From assembly GCA_024234395.1 (NCBI GenBank), contig JACKOH010000002.1:1612001-1676000 (forward strand): 64,000 nucleotides of DNA, given 5' to 3'. Each line of letters begins with the position of its first letter. Positions within the stretch are counted from its first letter, which is position 1. This document shows positions 36,738 through 45,859 of the stretch, in pieces. The position numbers were made by a program, and so were the translations under genes. This stretch comes from Pseudomonadales bacterium. GTDB taxonomy: Bacteria; Pseudomonadota; Gammaproteobacteria; Pseudomonadales; Pseudohongiellaceae. The notes beneath the pieces are model-generated. The model was given only the letters and a program-made list of their open reading frames with translations, searched no databases and was not told the DNA's origin.

Positions 36738-37793
36738 TCAGCACCGGCCTGAAGGGAACGTGTCGACGCCTGCACCGCTGGCAAGTGAAGCTGAATTCTG
36801 CGCTGCCGAACAGCGGGTGGCCTGGATGGTCGGGCTCAAGTCCAGCGCGTCGAGAGCAACCGGGTCTGCCTGGAGTTTCAGGTGGGCGAAAAGCTGGCGC
36901 CTGGCGAAGGGCAGTGGCACCAGGAAATCATTGTCGGAAGAGGCTGCGGGCAGCAGTTTCAGGCCGACGGTGCCGCGAACATTGCCACCGATAACCTGGA
37001 ATGCCGGAATTTCATGATCGACCTTAACCACGATATCGCAATGGGTTCTGGCGCCGACGCCCAGGTGGCTGCGCCGTTCGTCGAGGGAGTGATAGACCGG
37101 GCGGCTGCCCCGGCAGAGCAGGTCGCCGGGCAGTACCGGTTGCTCGCCGATGTCATAGGCCAGATAGGCACTGTTGTCGGCCCTGCCGTCGCGGGCCAGA
37201 ATCGCCTGGTCGATGTAGGTGTGGTGAGCGACGGCGCGCGAGAAATGGTCCGGGTCACCGAGGCCGCTTTCACACATCACCCAGGAAATGAACGCGGCAG
37301 ACCAGGGATCACGCCAGCGGGCGGAGTAACCCAGAGCCTCCCAGCGTTGATTCTGGCGCTGCAGGATCCAGCCACTGTCCGGTGCTGCCGCCCAGTACCC
37401 GGCGATACTGTCAGCCACCCGGAACGCCTGCTGCGGATCCAGCAATGACCAGCGCTGGCGGCCGTCATTGCGATCGGCGGCCTCCGGTTGTTCTTCCACT
37501 GTGTAATCAAGCCGGGTATAGCCAAAAAAGGCCCATTCCTGCACCGCGGTATTCACGATAAGCTGGCGATCCGGGGGATGCGTTGCTTGCGGGCAACTGC
37601 GATCCGCGATGCGCATGTGACCCGGAGCACCGGTTATGCGCGCGGAAGGAGCGCGAACATTCAGAGTCTCGAGCGGCAGGCGTTCCTGAGGTACCGGCTG
37701 GGCCTGAAGCTTTCCGGTCAAGGCCATAATAATGGCGAAGCAGATCAGGGTGCGGGGCAGAAACGGCATATCCGAAAGGAGGAATTGGGGCAT
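36738..37793 (-). CDS. exported DUF2272 (NlpC/P60-like) protein
   Basis: A 351-residue protein. Two starts eight codons apart are possible (MPQFLLSD or MPFLPRTL); both leave a signal peptide ending at LQAQ. The core WSAAFISWVMCESGLGDPDHFSRAVAHHTYIDQAI and LPGDLLCRGSRPVY matches DUF2272, a papain-like fold related to cell-wall amidases, with Cys and His in the expected places. The C-terminal 50 residues are low in motifs. A role in peptidoglycan handling is inferred. Confidence 0.75.
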   Translation of the reverse strand: MPQFLLSDMPFLPRTLICFAIIMALTGKLQAQPVPQERLPLETLNVRAPSARITGAPGHMRIADRSCPQATHPPDRQLIVNTAVQEWAFFGYTRLDYTVEEQPEAADRNDGRQRWSLLDPQQAFRVADSIAGYWAAAPDSGWILQRQNQRWEALGYSARWRDPWSAAFISWVMCESGLGDPDHFSRAVAHHTYIDQAILARDGRADNSAYLAYDIGEQPVLPGDLLCRGSRPVYHSLDERRSHLGVGARTHCDIVVKVDHEIPAFQVIGGNVRGTVGLKLLPAASSDNDFLVPLPFARRQLFAHLKLQADPVALDALDLSPTIQATRCSAAQNSASLASGAGVDTFPSGRC

Positions 37794-37816
37794 TCCGGCT
37801 GCAGCATGGCAGCCGT

Positions 37817-38359
37817 TCAGCGGGTGATCCTGGTGATCTTCGAACCCTCAAAAGTGAGGTTGTACATGAATCCCCGGTTGGAAAAAATGAAGCCGATAAT
37901 GGGATCCTGGATGGAACTGGAACTGATTTCCTCGGCGGCCCCGAATTCAATGAGAGCGATACTGCCATCGACACCGGCCTCCCAGCCGCTGCTGTTGCGG
38001 AATTTTTCCAGGGCCTGGTTGTTCATGAACAGCACCACCTGGGACTTCACCTGGGCGCCGAACTGAAATCCTATCGAGGCGGATGCCGTATTGTAGTAGG
38101 CCACGGGTTGACCGCCGATCAGCAATGCGCCTTCGCCATATTCACCACCGACGCCGATACCCGCCTTCAGTACCTTGGGAAATACCAGAATCCCTGCCGC
38201 GTCGTCGGCCAGGATTTTCCCGGCCGGGGCTTTTTCATAGAATTCATCGAGAGCAACCTGCACATTGGCATCGATCTCGGCCTTGGAATCGGCCATGGCC
38301 GAAGCCGGAACTAGGGCCATAAAAGTTGCCAGAATGACGAACTGAAAGCGCTGGATCAT
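37817..38359 (-). CDS. exported SYLF/Ysc84-domain protein
   Basis: A 180-residue protein beginning MIQRFQFVILATFMALVPASAMA, a signal peptide. The mature chain has the SYLF layout: ALDEFYEKAPAGKILADDAAGILVFPKVLKAGIGVGGEYGEGALLIGGQPVAYYNTASASIGFQFGAQ, then VDGSIALIEFG. In eukaryotes the domain binds phosphoinositides; bacterial members are periplasmic and of unclear role, possibly membrane-associated. It is the upstream neighbour of the DUF2272 gene on the same strand, 23 bases apart, so the pair is likely one operon. Confidence 0.85.
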   Translation of the reverse strand: MIQRFQFVILATFMALVPASAMADSKAEIDANVQVALDEFYEKAPAGKILADDAAGILVFPKVLKAGIGVGGEYGEGALLIGGQPVAYYNTASASIGFQFGAQVKSQVVLFMNNQALEKFRNSSGWEAGVDGSIALIEFGAAEEISSSSIQDPIIGFIFSNRGFMYNLTFEGSKITRITR

Positions 38360-38481
38360 GATACTGAAACCCGAGTCTGGAACACCGGTCCAGTATTCAA
38401 CAACAGTCAACAAGCGTCAACCTGGATGCCACCAACCGGTGGAAATGCGGGTTTTCAGGGCATCCCGGAGGTGCGATCTGT

Positions 38482-38841
38482 TCAGACCAGCACCACGTCA
38501 CCGCGCATGCTGTAGAACGTGAACAGCACTTCTTCCTGCTCCCGTTGACCGATATTGTTTTTCTGCAGAGCAGTCAGGGCATCATCGAGTACCGCCATGA
38601 ATTCGGCAGCAGAGATGTTCATTCCCTTGTGTGCTGCCAGCATGTCCTTGCCTTCATAAACATTCGGGCCCCCGGTGCCGCTGATAAAAAATGTCGCGGC
38701 ATTGTGTTTCAGGCGGTCGATGTCGGAATTGGCGAAGCGCGTGGCGATGGCCGGATTGGACAGGTGAATATCCACCAGATCGCCGGCAATCCTGGTGATA
38801 CCTTCACTGCCACCAAGCCGATCGTAGAGTGAACCTGACAT
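38482..38841 (-). CDS. glbN: group 1 truncated haemoglobin
   Basis: A 119-residue protein beginning MSGSLYDRLGGSEGITRIAGDLVD after an AAGGAG site. The pattern matches trHbN: PHE-like FANSDIDRLKHNAATFFISGTGGPNVYEG and the proximal His in DMLAAHKGMNISAAEF. Such proteins bind O2 and NO and often serve NO detoxification. It is divergently placed from the large SARP/TPR regulator, and 162 bases between them could hold both promoters. Confidence 0.92.
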   Translation of the reverse strand: MSGSLYDRLGGSEGITRIAGDLVDIHLSNPAIATRFANSDIDRLKHNAATFFISGTGGPNVYEGKDMLAAHKGMNISAAEFMAVLDDALTALQKNNIGQREQEEVLFTFYSMRGDVVLV

Positions 38842-39003
38842 GTCGATCTCCTTATGAAAAAAGTTGAGCATTTGGACCGGTGCGTCATAATCAGGGGAAA
38901 TCTGGTCTGTAACCGTGTGATTCCCGAATCAGATGCGCACAGATTACAGCCAGTTTCGGTCATTCCCGTTTGAGCGAGCGTTGAAAATAGCGTTGAAACC
39001 GCG

Positions 39004-40995
39004 ATGGAAGCAGTAACAAGTCTGGAAATATCGGTCACCGGTGAATTACAACTGCGGGTTTCCGGACAGCCGGCAGCACTGCCCCGATCCCGCAAAACCC
39101 GTGCTCTGCTGGCCTACCTGGCGCTGGAAGGCCGAGCGGTGCCACGAACGGAGTTGTGTGAGTTGCTGTGGGAACACAGCGAAGATCCCCGAGCCGCGTT
39201 GCGCTGGAGACTTTCCAGGTTACGTTCGACGGTCGGCGACGCGCCGCTGAGCCTGCTGGTGAATGACGGGGATTCCATCAGGCTTGATAGCGCTGTGGTG
39301 ATCGATTGCAATCGAATCCACTTCCATCTCAGCCGGGAAGCCAGTCTACTGGACAAGGACGAACTGCTCGCTCTGGAGCGACGTTTTGGTGGCAAACCTC
39401 TGGATGAACTGATCGATGCCGGGGGAGTCGTATTCAACCTGTGGTGTGAGGCGGCCAGTGCCAGGATCGAACTGCTTCATTCCCGACTGGTCCGACACTT
39501 ACTGGGCAGCGGCGAACTGTCTCAGCCGGAGCGGCTGAATCTGGTGACTCGAAGGCTGGCCGGGAATCCGCTGGATGATGCAGCCAGCGCGGCTTACCTG
39601 CAGGAACTGGCGGCGCAACGGGGCACCCGTGCTGCCCGCAAGGCCTTTCAGGAAATTGTGGACAATTATCGTCGCGAGGGGCAACCCGTGCACAGGCTGG
39701 TTTCCTCCTGGCAGGCACTGAGTCGGACGCCGGTTACCGGTCCGGCCCCGGTTGTGCCATTTGCTGCTCAGGCACCGGAAACATTGCCGGCACTTCCGGA
39801 GAAACCCTCCATTGCAGTGCTCGATTTCCACAATCTCGGCGACCACGAAAATGGCGAAGTACTGGCCATGGGTCTTACTGTGGACCTGAATTCGAGGCTG
39901 GCGCGCCTGCCCTACTTTTTCGTCATCTCGCGGGCGTCGGCGGCAAGGTTCAATAGCGGTTCGTTTTCACCCCTCGATACTGGCCGGGAGCTGGGTGTCC
40001 GTTATCTTCTGTCCGGATCGACACAGCGTCTCGCCCGGCGGGTGCGGATCACTGTCAACCTGCTCGATGCGGTAGCCGGAAACGAAATCTGGTCGGAGCA
40101 CTACGATCGACAACTTGACGATCTGTTTGCCCTGCAGGACGAGATAACCGGAGCCGTTATTGCCGCCATCGAGCCTGCCATCGAATTGGCGGAGGCGCGC
40201 CGCTCGTTCCTGAAACCGCCGGAAAACCTGAATGCCTGGGAATGTTTTCACCGCGGACTGTGGCATTGCTACCATTTCCTGCCCCTGGAGAATGAAACAG
40301 CCAGCACCATGTTTGCCAGTGCCATCAGGCTGGATCCCAATTTTTCCCGGGCCCATGCCGGTCTGTCTTTCACACATTTTTCCCGAGCCTTTCTGAACAG
40401 TACCGGGGACGTGGATGCCGAGATAGTCAGAGCAGTGGACTGCGGCAGGACCGGGGTGGCGCTGGACCCGCGCGATTCCATGGCGCACTGGTCGCTGGCG
40501 CGAGGCCTGTTTCTGTCCCGGCAGCACGATCAGGCCCTGGCGTCGATCGACCAGGCGCTGAGTATCAATCCGAATTATGCCCAGGGCCATTACGCCCGGG
40601 GCTTTATCGGAATTCATGCCGGCCAGGACGAAACCGCGCTGGCTTCCCTGGATTCCGCCCAGCGTCTCAGCCCGTTCGATCCCATGCTGTTTGCCATGAA
40701 GTCCAGTCGGGCGATCTCGCTGGCGCAGCAGGGGCATTTCGACGAGGCGGCGACCTGGGCATTGCAGGCTGCCCTGGAACCCAATGCGCATTTTCATATC
40801 TTTGCCGTGGCGGCCGGATGTCTGGAACTGGCCGGACGAGTTCAGGAAGCCCGGGAACAGGCGCGGGTGGTGCTCCGCAGCCAGCCGGAATTCACCCTTG
40901 ATGTGTTTCGGCGCAGTTTTCCCCACCGGAGTGAGCCGGTGCGCAGGCACTTCCTGGCGGCAATGCAGCGCTCCGGGATTCCGGATACACACTGA
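39004..40995 (+). CDS. SARP/BTAD regulator fused to a FlgO-like and TPR region
   Basis: A 663-residue protein. Residues 5-95 form a winged-helix DNA-binding part of the SARP type (RKTRALLAYLALEGRAVPRTELCELLW, ALRWRLSRLRSTVG). Residues 110-240 resemble the BTAD helical domain. Residues 265-400 (PSIAVLDFHNLG, GLTVDLNSRLARLPYFFVISRASAARF, LSGSTQRLARRVRITVNLLDA) match the domain seen in TPR proteins with adenylate-cyclase-like regulators. The rest is TPR repeats. It likely activates transcription on protein or ligand binding to the C-terminal half. Target genes are unknown. Confidence 0.82.
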   Translation: MEAVTSLEISVTGELQLRVSGQPAALPRSRKTRALLAYLALEGRAVPRTELCELLWEHSEDPRAALRWRLSRLRSTVGDAPLSLLVNDGDSIRLDSAVVIDCNRIHFHLSREASLLDKDELLALERRFGGKPLDELIDAGGVVFNLWCEAASARIELLHSRLVRHLLGSGELSQPERLNLVTRRLAGNPLDDAASAAYLQELAAQRGTRAARKAFQEIVDNYRREGQPVHRLVSSWQALSRTPVTGPAPVVPFAAQAPETLPALPEKPSIAVLDFHNLGDHENGEVLAMGLTVDLNSRLARLPYFFVISRASAARFNSGSFSPLDTGRELGVRYLLSGSTQRLARRVRITVNLLDAVAGNEIWSEHYDRQLDDLFALQDEITGAVIAAIEPAIELAEARRSFLKPPENLNAWECFHRGLWHCYHFLPLENETASTMFASAIRLDPNFSRAHAGLSFTHFSRAFLNSTGDVDAEIVRAVDCGRTGVALDPRDSMAHWSLARGLFLSRQHDQALASIDQALSINPNYAQGHYARGFIGIHAGQDETALASLDSAQRLSPFDPMLFAMKSSRAISLAQQGHFDEAATWALQAALEPNAHFHIFAVAAGCLELAGRVQEAREQARVVLRSQPEFTLDVFRRSFPHRSEPVRRHFLAAMQRSGIPDTH

Positions 40996-41265
40996 GTCGG
41001 ACGGTGTTAACCTGTCCGTGAGTGAGCATCCTGTTTCACTCATGGCGGCCAGCCCTCTCCACGGTTGTCATTTGCTGGCCGTCTCTGACCGGTAAGAGAC
41101 AGGGAGTCCCTGCCTGGCAAACACGCAGTGATAGCGATCTCGGCTTTCCAAGGCACGCAAATTGCACGCAGTTTTGCTGACTATGCCAAGTCAATTTTTC
41201 AATTCAGGAGTCCTCTGATCTGACCCAGTATCAGGGGTTCTTCAATTTTTCTTCCGGAGTGCGTC

Positions 41266-41466
41266 ATGAACATGCAGGAAATTCGCGGTATTGCCAGACA
41301 GAAAGGCATCAGCCCGGGTAAACGACCGAAGCTTGAACTGGTGCGGCTGATTCAGAATTCAGAAGGAAATTTCGAGTGTTTCGGCACGGCCAGGGAGGGT
41401 GAATGCGACCAGCTCGGCTGCCTTTGGCGCAAGGACTGTTTCAGCATGGCCCTGAAGGCACATTGA
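41266..41466 (+). CDS. small SAP-motif protein
   Basis: A 66-residue protein after a CGGAG site. The first 35 residues (MNMQEIRGIARQKGISPGKRPKLELVRLIQ) form an SAP-type helix-extended-helix motif, known for nucleic-acid binding or Rho-N-like contacts. The second part has a Cys set (FECFGTAREGECDQLGCLWRKDCFSMA) that may bind metal. Proteins of exactly this layout are widespread in proteobacteria and uncharacterised. Confidence 0.8.
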   Translation: MNMQEIRGIARQKGISPGKRPKLELVRLIQNSEGNFECFGTAREGECDQLGCLWRKDCFSMALKAH

Positions 41467-41655
41467 TCGGAGCCAGAGCGCGCATCTGTGACGCCAACTC
41501 TGCGTTGTGACAGGGTGAGGCGATAAGCAAGCAGTGGGGAAGAAGTTGCGCGGGCTGACAGCGGCATGCACCATTTTCAACCAGCCGATCCGCGACGCTG
41601 TTTTAACCGGGTGCAGGCTGGTGCCGACCGTAACAGTGGCCGCAGCCGGCAGGCA

Positions 41656-42111
41656 TCAGGGTCGAATCGAACCGGGCTGATTCCCGACCAGTGTAGTGCG
41701 GTTTCGATAATCAAAAAAACCCTGATTGCGGCGTCGCACCGACGAGGCCGAAGTCGCCAGCAACAGGTAGAACAGCGTGAACACCAGGTATTCCACGCCC
41801 ACGTTGACCAGCGCTATCGCCGCCAGCGTGGTGATCAATACCAGTATGGCTATCGTCCAGCAGACCCATTCCCAGCCGACCAGTGCGGCCCGGGAATAGT
41901 GACGGATCCTGCCCCCAGAGCGTAGCGCGCCGATGCCCAGCAGCAGAAAGAACAGGGCGTCGCGCAGGAACAGCGCATTGCGCAGTGACAGATGCCCGTT
42001 GGCATTGAGCAGGCCCAGTCCGAACGCCACTCCCAGGCAGGCTGCAGCAGTAGCCAGGATTCCGACGAAGATGACAAACAGGCCATAGAATTGCAGGCTG
42101 GAATTTCTCAT
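41656..42111 (-). CDS. four-helix membrane protein of unknown function
   Basis: A 151-residue protein beginning MRNSSLQFYGLFVIFVGIL; a TTG nine codons earlier is less likely. Four hydrophobic segments (residues 8-35, 50-70, 82-105, 110-130) are joined by short loops, with a polar Arg-rich C-tail (SSVRRRNQGFFDYRNR). No family is recognised. It lies 46 bases downstream of tamB on the same strand and may be transcribed with it. Confidence 0.6.
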   Translation of the reverse strand: MRNSSLQFYGLFVIFVGILATAAACLGVAFGLGLLNANGHLSLRNALFLRDALFFLLLGIGALRSGGRIRHYSRAALVGWEWVCWTIAILVLITTLAAIALVNVGVEYLVFTLFYLLLATSASSVRRRNQGFFDYRNRTTLVGNQPGSIRP

Positions 42112-42157
42112 GCGGGGTTCCCCAGGCCTTGGCCGCAAAATACCAGGTGGACCACTT

Positions 42158-45100
42158 TCATCGTTCCACCCTGTAGATCAGGTCGACACTCTGGTATTCG
42201 CCGGTCTCGGCCTGCAGGGTAATCCGATCGGTGAGGATATAGTCCAGCGCCAGTTTGGACTGGTGGTCGAACAGACCGATCCCGTAACGGATGAAGATGT
42301 CCGGCGTGAGGTATTTGCCCACCGTCAGTGTGGTATTGGTTATGCCGCCGGTGTTGGTAATGGCCAGTGAATCAAGCCCCAGCTGTTCCCTGACCTGGTT
42401 GGTAAGGCCCTGGCTCCTGCTCAGGCCCAGCCTGGCGATGGACCCAAGTACCGCATCGCGGTCCTGTTCCCCCTGACCCAGGTCTGAAAACGGTTTACCG
42501 GTAGCAAGGATGGCGATGATGTCACCGTCAGGCAGTGCCGGAGTGGAAAAAAGCTGGCTGCGGATGTTTTTCACGGTGCCGTTCATGAGCACGCCGACGG
42601 TAACGTTTTCCACAGTGCGGGTGGCACGGATATCCAGAGCCGGATTGTCAATGGGGCCGAAGAACAGCAGTTTACCCCCGCGGATCTGCAACGACTGTCC
42701 GTACATGCGGTAATCTCCCCTGACAATCTGCAGTTCTCCATAGGTGAGATTGGTTCCGTTAGCCTGTTGCCGGATATTGAGATTGCCGGCGACAGTGGAC
42801 GTGAATCCGAAGCCGTTCAGGCTGACGTTGTCTCCCAGCAGAATATTCACATCCGCCACTACCGGCACATTGAATACCGTGCTCTGCTCGGAGGCAATGG
42901 AACTGGACAGCTGTGGGCGGTCGCTGGGGTAGTCGACCACCACGGCGTCCCTGGAAACATCCACCGCCGATTCGGGCAGCTCCCGCAGCGTCAGGACCAG
43001 AGTGGGTATCCGCAGATCGCCGGTCACGTCGATTCTGGACTCATCGGCGGTCACGGCAAGCTGCGGAGAGATGGCCACCGTGAGATCCGGCAGATCGACC
43101 AGCTGAAATCTGTCTCCGGTTAACTGTGCCTGCAGGTGCCGGCTGGTGGCGAACGGACTGTCCACCTGCCCGTTGAGATTCAGGGAACCCTGTTCGGAAT
43201 TGACGCTGGCACTCAGTTCGATACGCTCATTGTCCTGGCTGCGGATACGCGTGTTGATGGCGGAGAAAGTCACTCCCAGGGGAGTCACGGTGGCCTGGCC
43301 GTCAACCAGCGCCACATCCATAGCCAGGCTGGGTTGGTCCAGGCTGCCGCCGAGGTCAACCCGGGCAGTCAGACTGCCGCCAATATCGGTGGCATCCGGA
43401 ACAAAAGCTTCCAGCCAGCCCAGGTCATTCAGACTGGCGTTGGCATTGCCCTCAAGAGCGCCCTCTGCAGACAGGCTGGCACTGACTCCAATCGACCCGG
43501 CGGCTGGCGACACGCTGCCACTGTTCTCCCTGCCCAGACCGGTATCCAGTTGCAGATTCCAACGTCCTGCTTCCAGCCGGGCCGCCACCAGGGGTTCGGT
43601 CAGCAACCAGGACTGTGAGTCGGGTTCGATGCGTTCTGCTTCCGGAAGCTCCTCATCGATTGCGGACCGAACAGTCAGGATCACCTCCCGCGGTATCAAC
43701 CTGGCATCTACTTCAGGAGTCGCAGTGGACGCCAGGGTGGCGGAAAATTCGGCATCGACTTCACCATCGACGCTGACGGTCTCCGGAAGATGGGGAAGCA
43801 GCGACGGGGTCCCTGCCGAATCAGTCGGGGTGGGGTTCTGGTAATTGAAAAGCGCCAGCGGATAATCGTTGATTGTGCCGCTTATCCGCGTGACCGGCGT
43901 GCCGGTCCGATCCTCCATGGCGACGTTGACGCAGACCGATGCCGTGTCCTGCCACCAGCAGTTGTCGCGGACATCCAGGGTATCGGTTGCCACCGAGATC
44001 GGTACCGCTGCCCGGGTAGACCAGTTTCCTACTGGTGTCTTGAGGCTGCCATCGGCAATTGCGCCTTCCCAGTTCAGCGCTGCGAGATCGGTGAAACCGC
44101 CAGTCACGGTGAGATCCGCATCGCCATAACTGGAACGTGCCTGCAGGGTAGCCTGATGACTGGATTCAGTTCCGGCAACCCTCAACTCCAGAGTTTCAAT
44201 GGAATCGACCCGGTCTTCGCTGGTCAGGCTTGCCCTCCTTATCGAAACCTGTCCATCCAGATCCCCCTGCAGGAACGAGGCGTCGAGCCGCAGACTGTCG
44301 ATGCCGAAGTCCTGATAGCGTCCTGAGTCCAGACTCAGGGTCGAGCTCAACTGCATGTCCGCCGGCTCTCCGGTGATTTCCCCGCTGGCGTTGAGCCTGC
44401 CCTGCAAGCCCGGCATCAGCTGATCCAGGCGCGGCGCAGACAATTGCCAGGAAAAGTCCAGTTGCTCTGCCAGACTGCCGGTGACTGAAAGTTGATTGTC
44501 GGCCGCGGCCAGGCGGAAGTTGTCCACCAGCAGACCACCGTCAAGATATTCGACTCTGCCTCCACCCCGCAGCGGGTAATTGCCCAGCTCGCCACTGAGT
44601 TCTTCGAGCTGCAGACTGGCCTGAACAGTGTCCTGCCCGGTTACCAGGGTCAGTTCTCCACTGCTGCTCAGGTTGGTGAGCTCCAACGGCAGTCCGTCTG
44701 ATCCGTCTGCCGCACGGTAGTTTTCCAGATAGGCAAGGGGATCGGTTTCCGATAAGTCGTATTGCAGTGAGCCCTGTAATCCGTCGGCGAGGTTTAACGA
44801 AGCTGATCCTTTCAGTGTGCCGCTGTCTGTGGCCAACTGGTAGGACGCTACGGTAAGGCGGTCGCCCAGCCAGCGCCCATCGACAGTGAATCTGGCGGAT
44901 GACGCCAGGTCGCTGTCCAACTCCGTGGCAAGCGAGATTTCCAGATCATCGAGGCTGCCGTGGGTTTCCATTGACAGGTCCCTCAATGCCAGGCGGATAC
45001 CGGTAAGCTGCTCGGGCAACACCAGTGACCCGCTGCCGTGGCTGATCCCCAGACTCAGGTCGTTGCCCGATACACCGGTATCCACCAGTCCTTCACTGGT

Positions 45101-45859
45101 GAAATCGAAAGGCTGAGTCAGGCGGTGCGCAACGGCAAGCTGAGTCAGGTCGCCACCCAGCGACAGGTTGCCCGCGGCCGGTCCGGACCCGGTAAAAATT
45201 TCCTGGTGGTACTGCCAGGCCAGGTTGAGGTTCATGGGCAGATAGTCGGCCAGGGTCAGCGCCAGATCTCCCTCGATGTCAGCAAGCTCCGATTCCAGGG
45301 CGAGATTGGTGACCGTCAGGTTCTGTCCGTTCAGCCCGGCAGCAAACTGCAGGTGGTCGAGCTGAAACTCCTGTCCGGGTTGGCGATACTGAAGATCGTT
45401 GACTACCACCTGGTCGAATTCGAGGGCGACCGGCAATGGGTTGAAAACCAGTAACGGATCAGCGGGATTTCTTTCTGGTTCGGGTGCCGATGGCTGCGGT
45501 GTTCGCTCGACTATGGAACCATTTACAGTGAGTGAGGGTACCGATACGCGGCGGGAAAATATCGCCGGCAGACTCCAATCCGCCTCGATCCGCGCGATGG
45601 TAACCAGCAGTGAGTCGCTGCTGTACCGGACTTCCTGCAACTGCAGTTCCCCAAGCAGCGTGCCCGCTACCGGGCCGAACGACAATTGTTGACCAGGTAG
45701 CCTGTTGACCTGCTCAGCGACCCGGGCCAGGACCCAGCGACTGCCGGGTTCGGTTGCCAGGATCAGCCCGCTCAGGACCAGAGTCAGCAGCACCAGTCCG
45801 GCGATGCCGAGCAGTGTCCTGGCTGCCACTTTCCTGATCAGGCTGCTGGACAGTTTCAC
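42158..45859 (-). CDS. tamB: TamB, translocation and assembly module / bridge-like lipid transfer protein
   Basis: A 1233-residue protein with one N-terminal membrane helix (TLLGIAGLVLLTLVLSGLIL), a very long beta-taco body of repeated short strands, and the conserved C-terminal DUF490 region (LLFFGPIDNPALDIRATRTVENVTVGVLMNGTVKN, YGIGLFDHQSKLALDYILTDRITLQAETGEYQSVDLIYRVER). It spans the periplasm and works with TamA in outer-membrane protein assembly and phospholipid movement. Its ATG overlaps the tamA stop by four bases, so they are translationally coupled. Confidence 0.93.
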   Translation of the reverse strand: MKLSSSLIRKVAARTLLGIAGLVLLTLVLSGLILATEPGSRWVLARVAEQVNRLPGQQLSFGPVAGTLLGELQLQEVRYSSDSLLVTIARIEADWSLPAIFSRRVSVPSLTVNGSIVERTPQPSAPEPERNPADPLLVFNPLPVALEFDQVVVNDLQYRQPGQEFQLDHLQFAAGLNGQNLTVTNLALESELADIEGDLALTLADYLPMNLNLAWQYHQEIFTGSGPAAGNLSLGGDLTQLAVAHRLTQPFDFTSEGLVDTGVSGNDLSLGISHGSGSLVLPEQLTGIRLALRDLSMETHGSLDDLEISLATELDSDLASSARFTVDGRWLGDRLTVASYQLATDSGTLKGSASLNLADGLQGSLQYDLSETDPLAYLENYRAADGSDGLPLELTNLSSSGELTLVTGQDTVQASLQLEELSGELGNYPLRGGGRVEYLDGGLLVDNFRLAAADNQLSVTGSLAEQLDFSWQLSAPRLDQLMPGLQGRLNASGEITGEPADMQLSSTLSLDSGRYQDFGIDSLRLDASFLQGDLDGQVSIRRASLTSEDRVDSIETLELRVAGTESSHQATLQARSSYGDADLTVTGGFTDLAALNWEGAIADGSLKTPVGNWSTRAAVPISVATDTLDVRDNCWWQDTASVCVNVAMEDRTGTPVTRISGTINDYPLALFNYQNPTPTDSAGTPSLLPHLPETVSVDGEVDAEFSATLASTATPEVDARLIPREVILTVRSAIDEELPEAERIEPDSQSWLLTEPLVAARLEAGRWNLQLDTGLGRENSGSVSPAAGSIGVSASLSAEGALEGNANASLNDLGWLEAFVPDATDIGGSLTARVDLGGSLDQPSLAMDVALVDGQATVTPLGVTFSAINTRIRSQDNERIELSASVNSEQGSLNLNGQVDSPFATSRHLQAQLTGDRFQLVDLPDLTVAISPQLAVTADESRIDVTGDLRIPTLVLTLRELPESAVDVSRDAVVVDYPSDRPQLSSSIASEQSTVFNVPVVADVNILLGDNVSLNGFGFTSTVAGNLNIRQQANGTNLTYGELQIVRGDYRMYGQSLQIRGGKLLFFGPIDNPALDIRATRTVENVTVGVLMNGTVKNIRSQLFSTPALPDGDIIAILATGKPFSDLGQGEQDRDAVLGSIARLGLSRSQGLTNQVREQLGLDSLAITNTGGITNTTLTVGKYLTPDIFIRYGIGLFDHQSKLALDYILTDRITLQAETGEYQSVDLIYRVER

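Noticed and set aside
39967..41043. 358-codon minus-strand frame opposite the SARP/TPR gene
   Set aside because: It is antisense to TPR repeats with clear pattern; no independent evidence.
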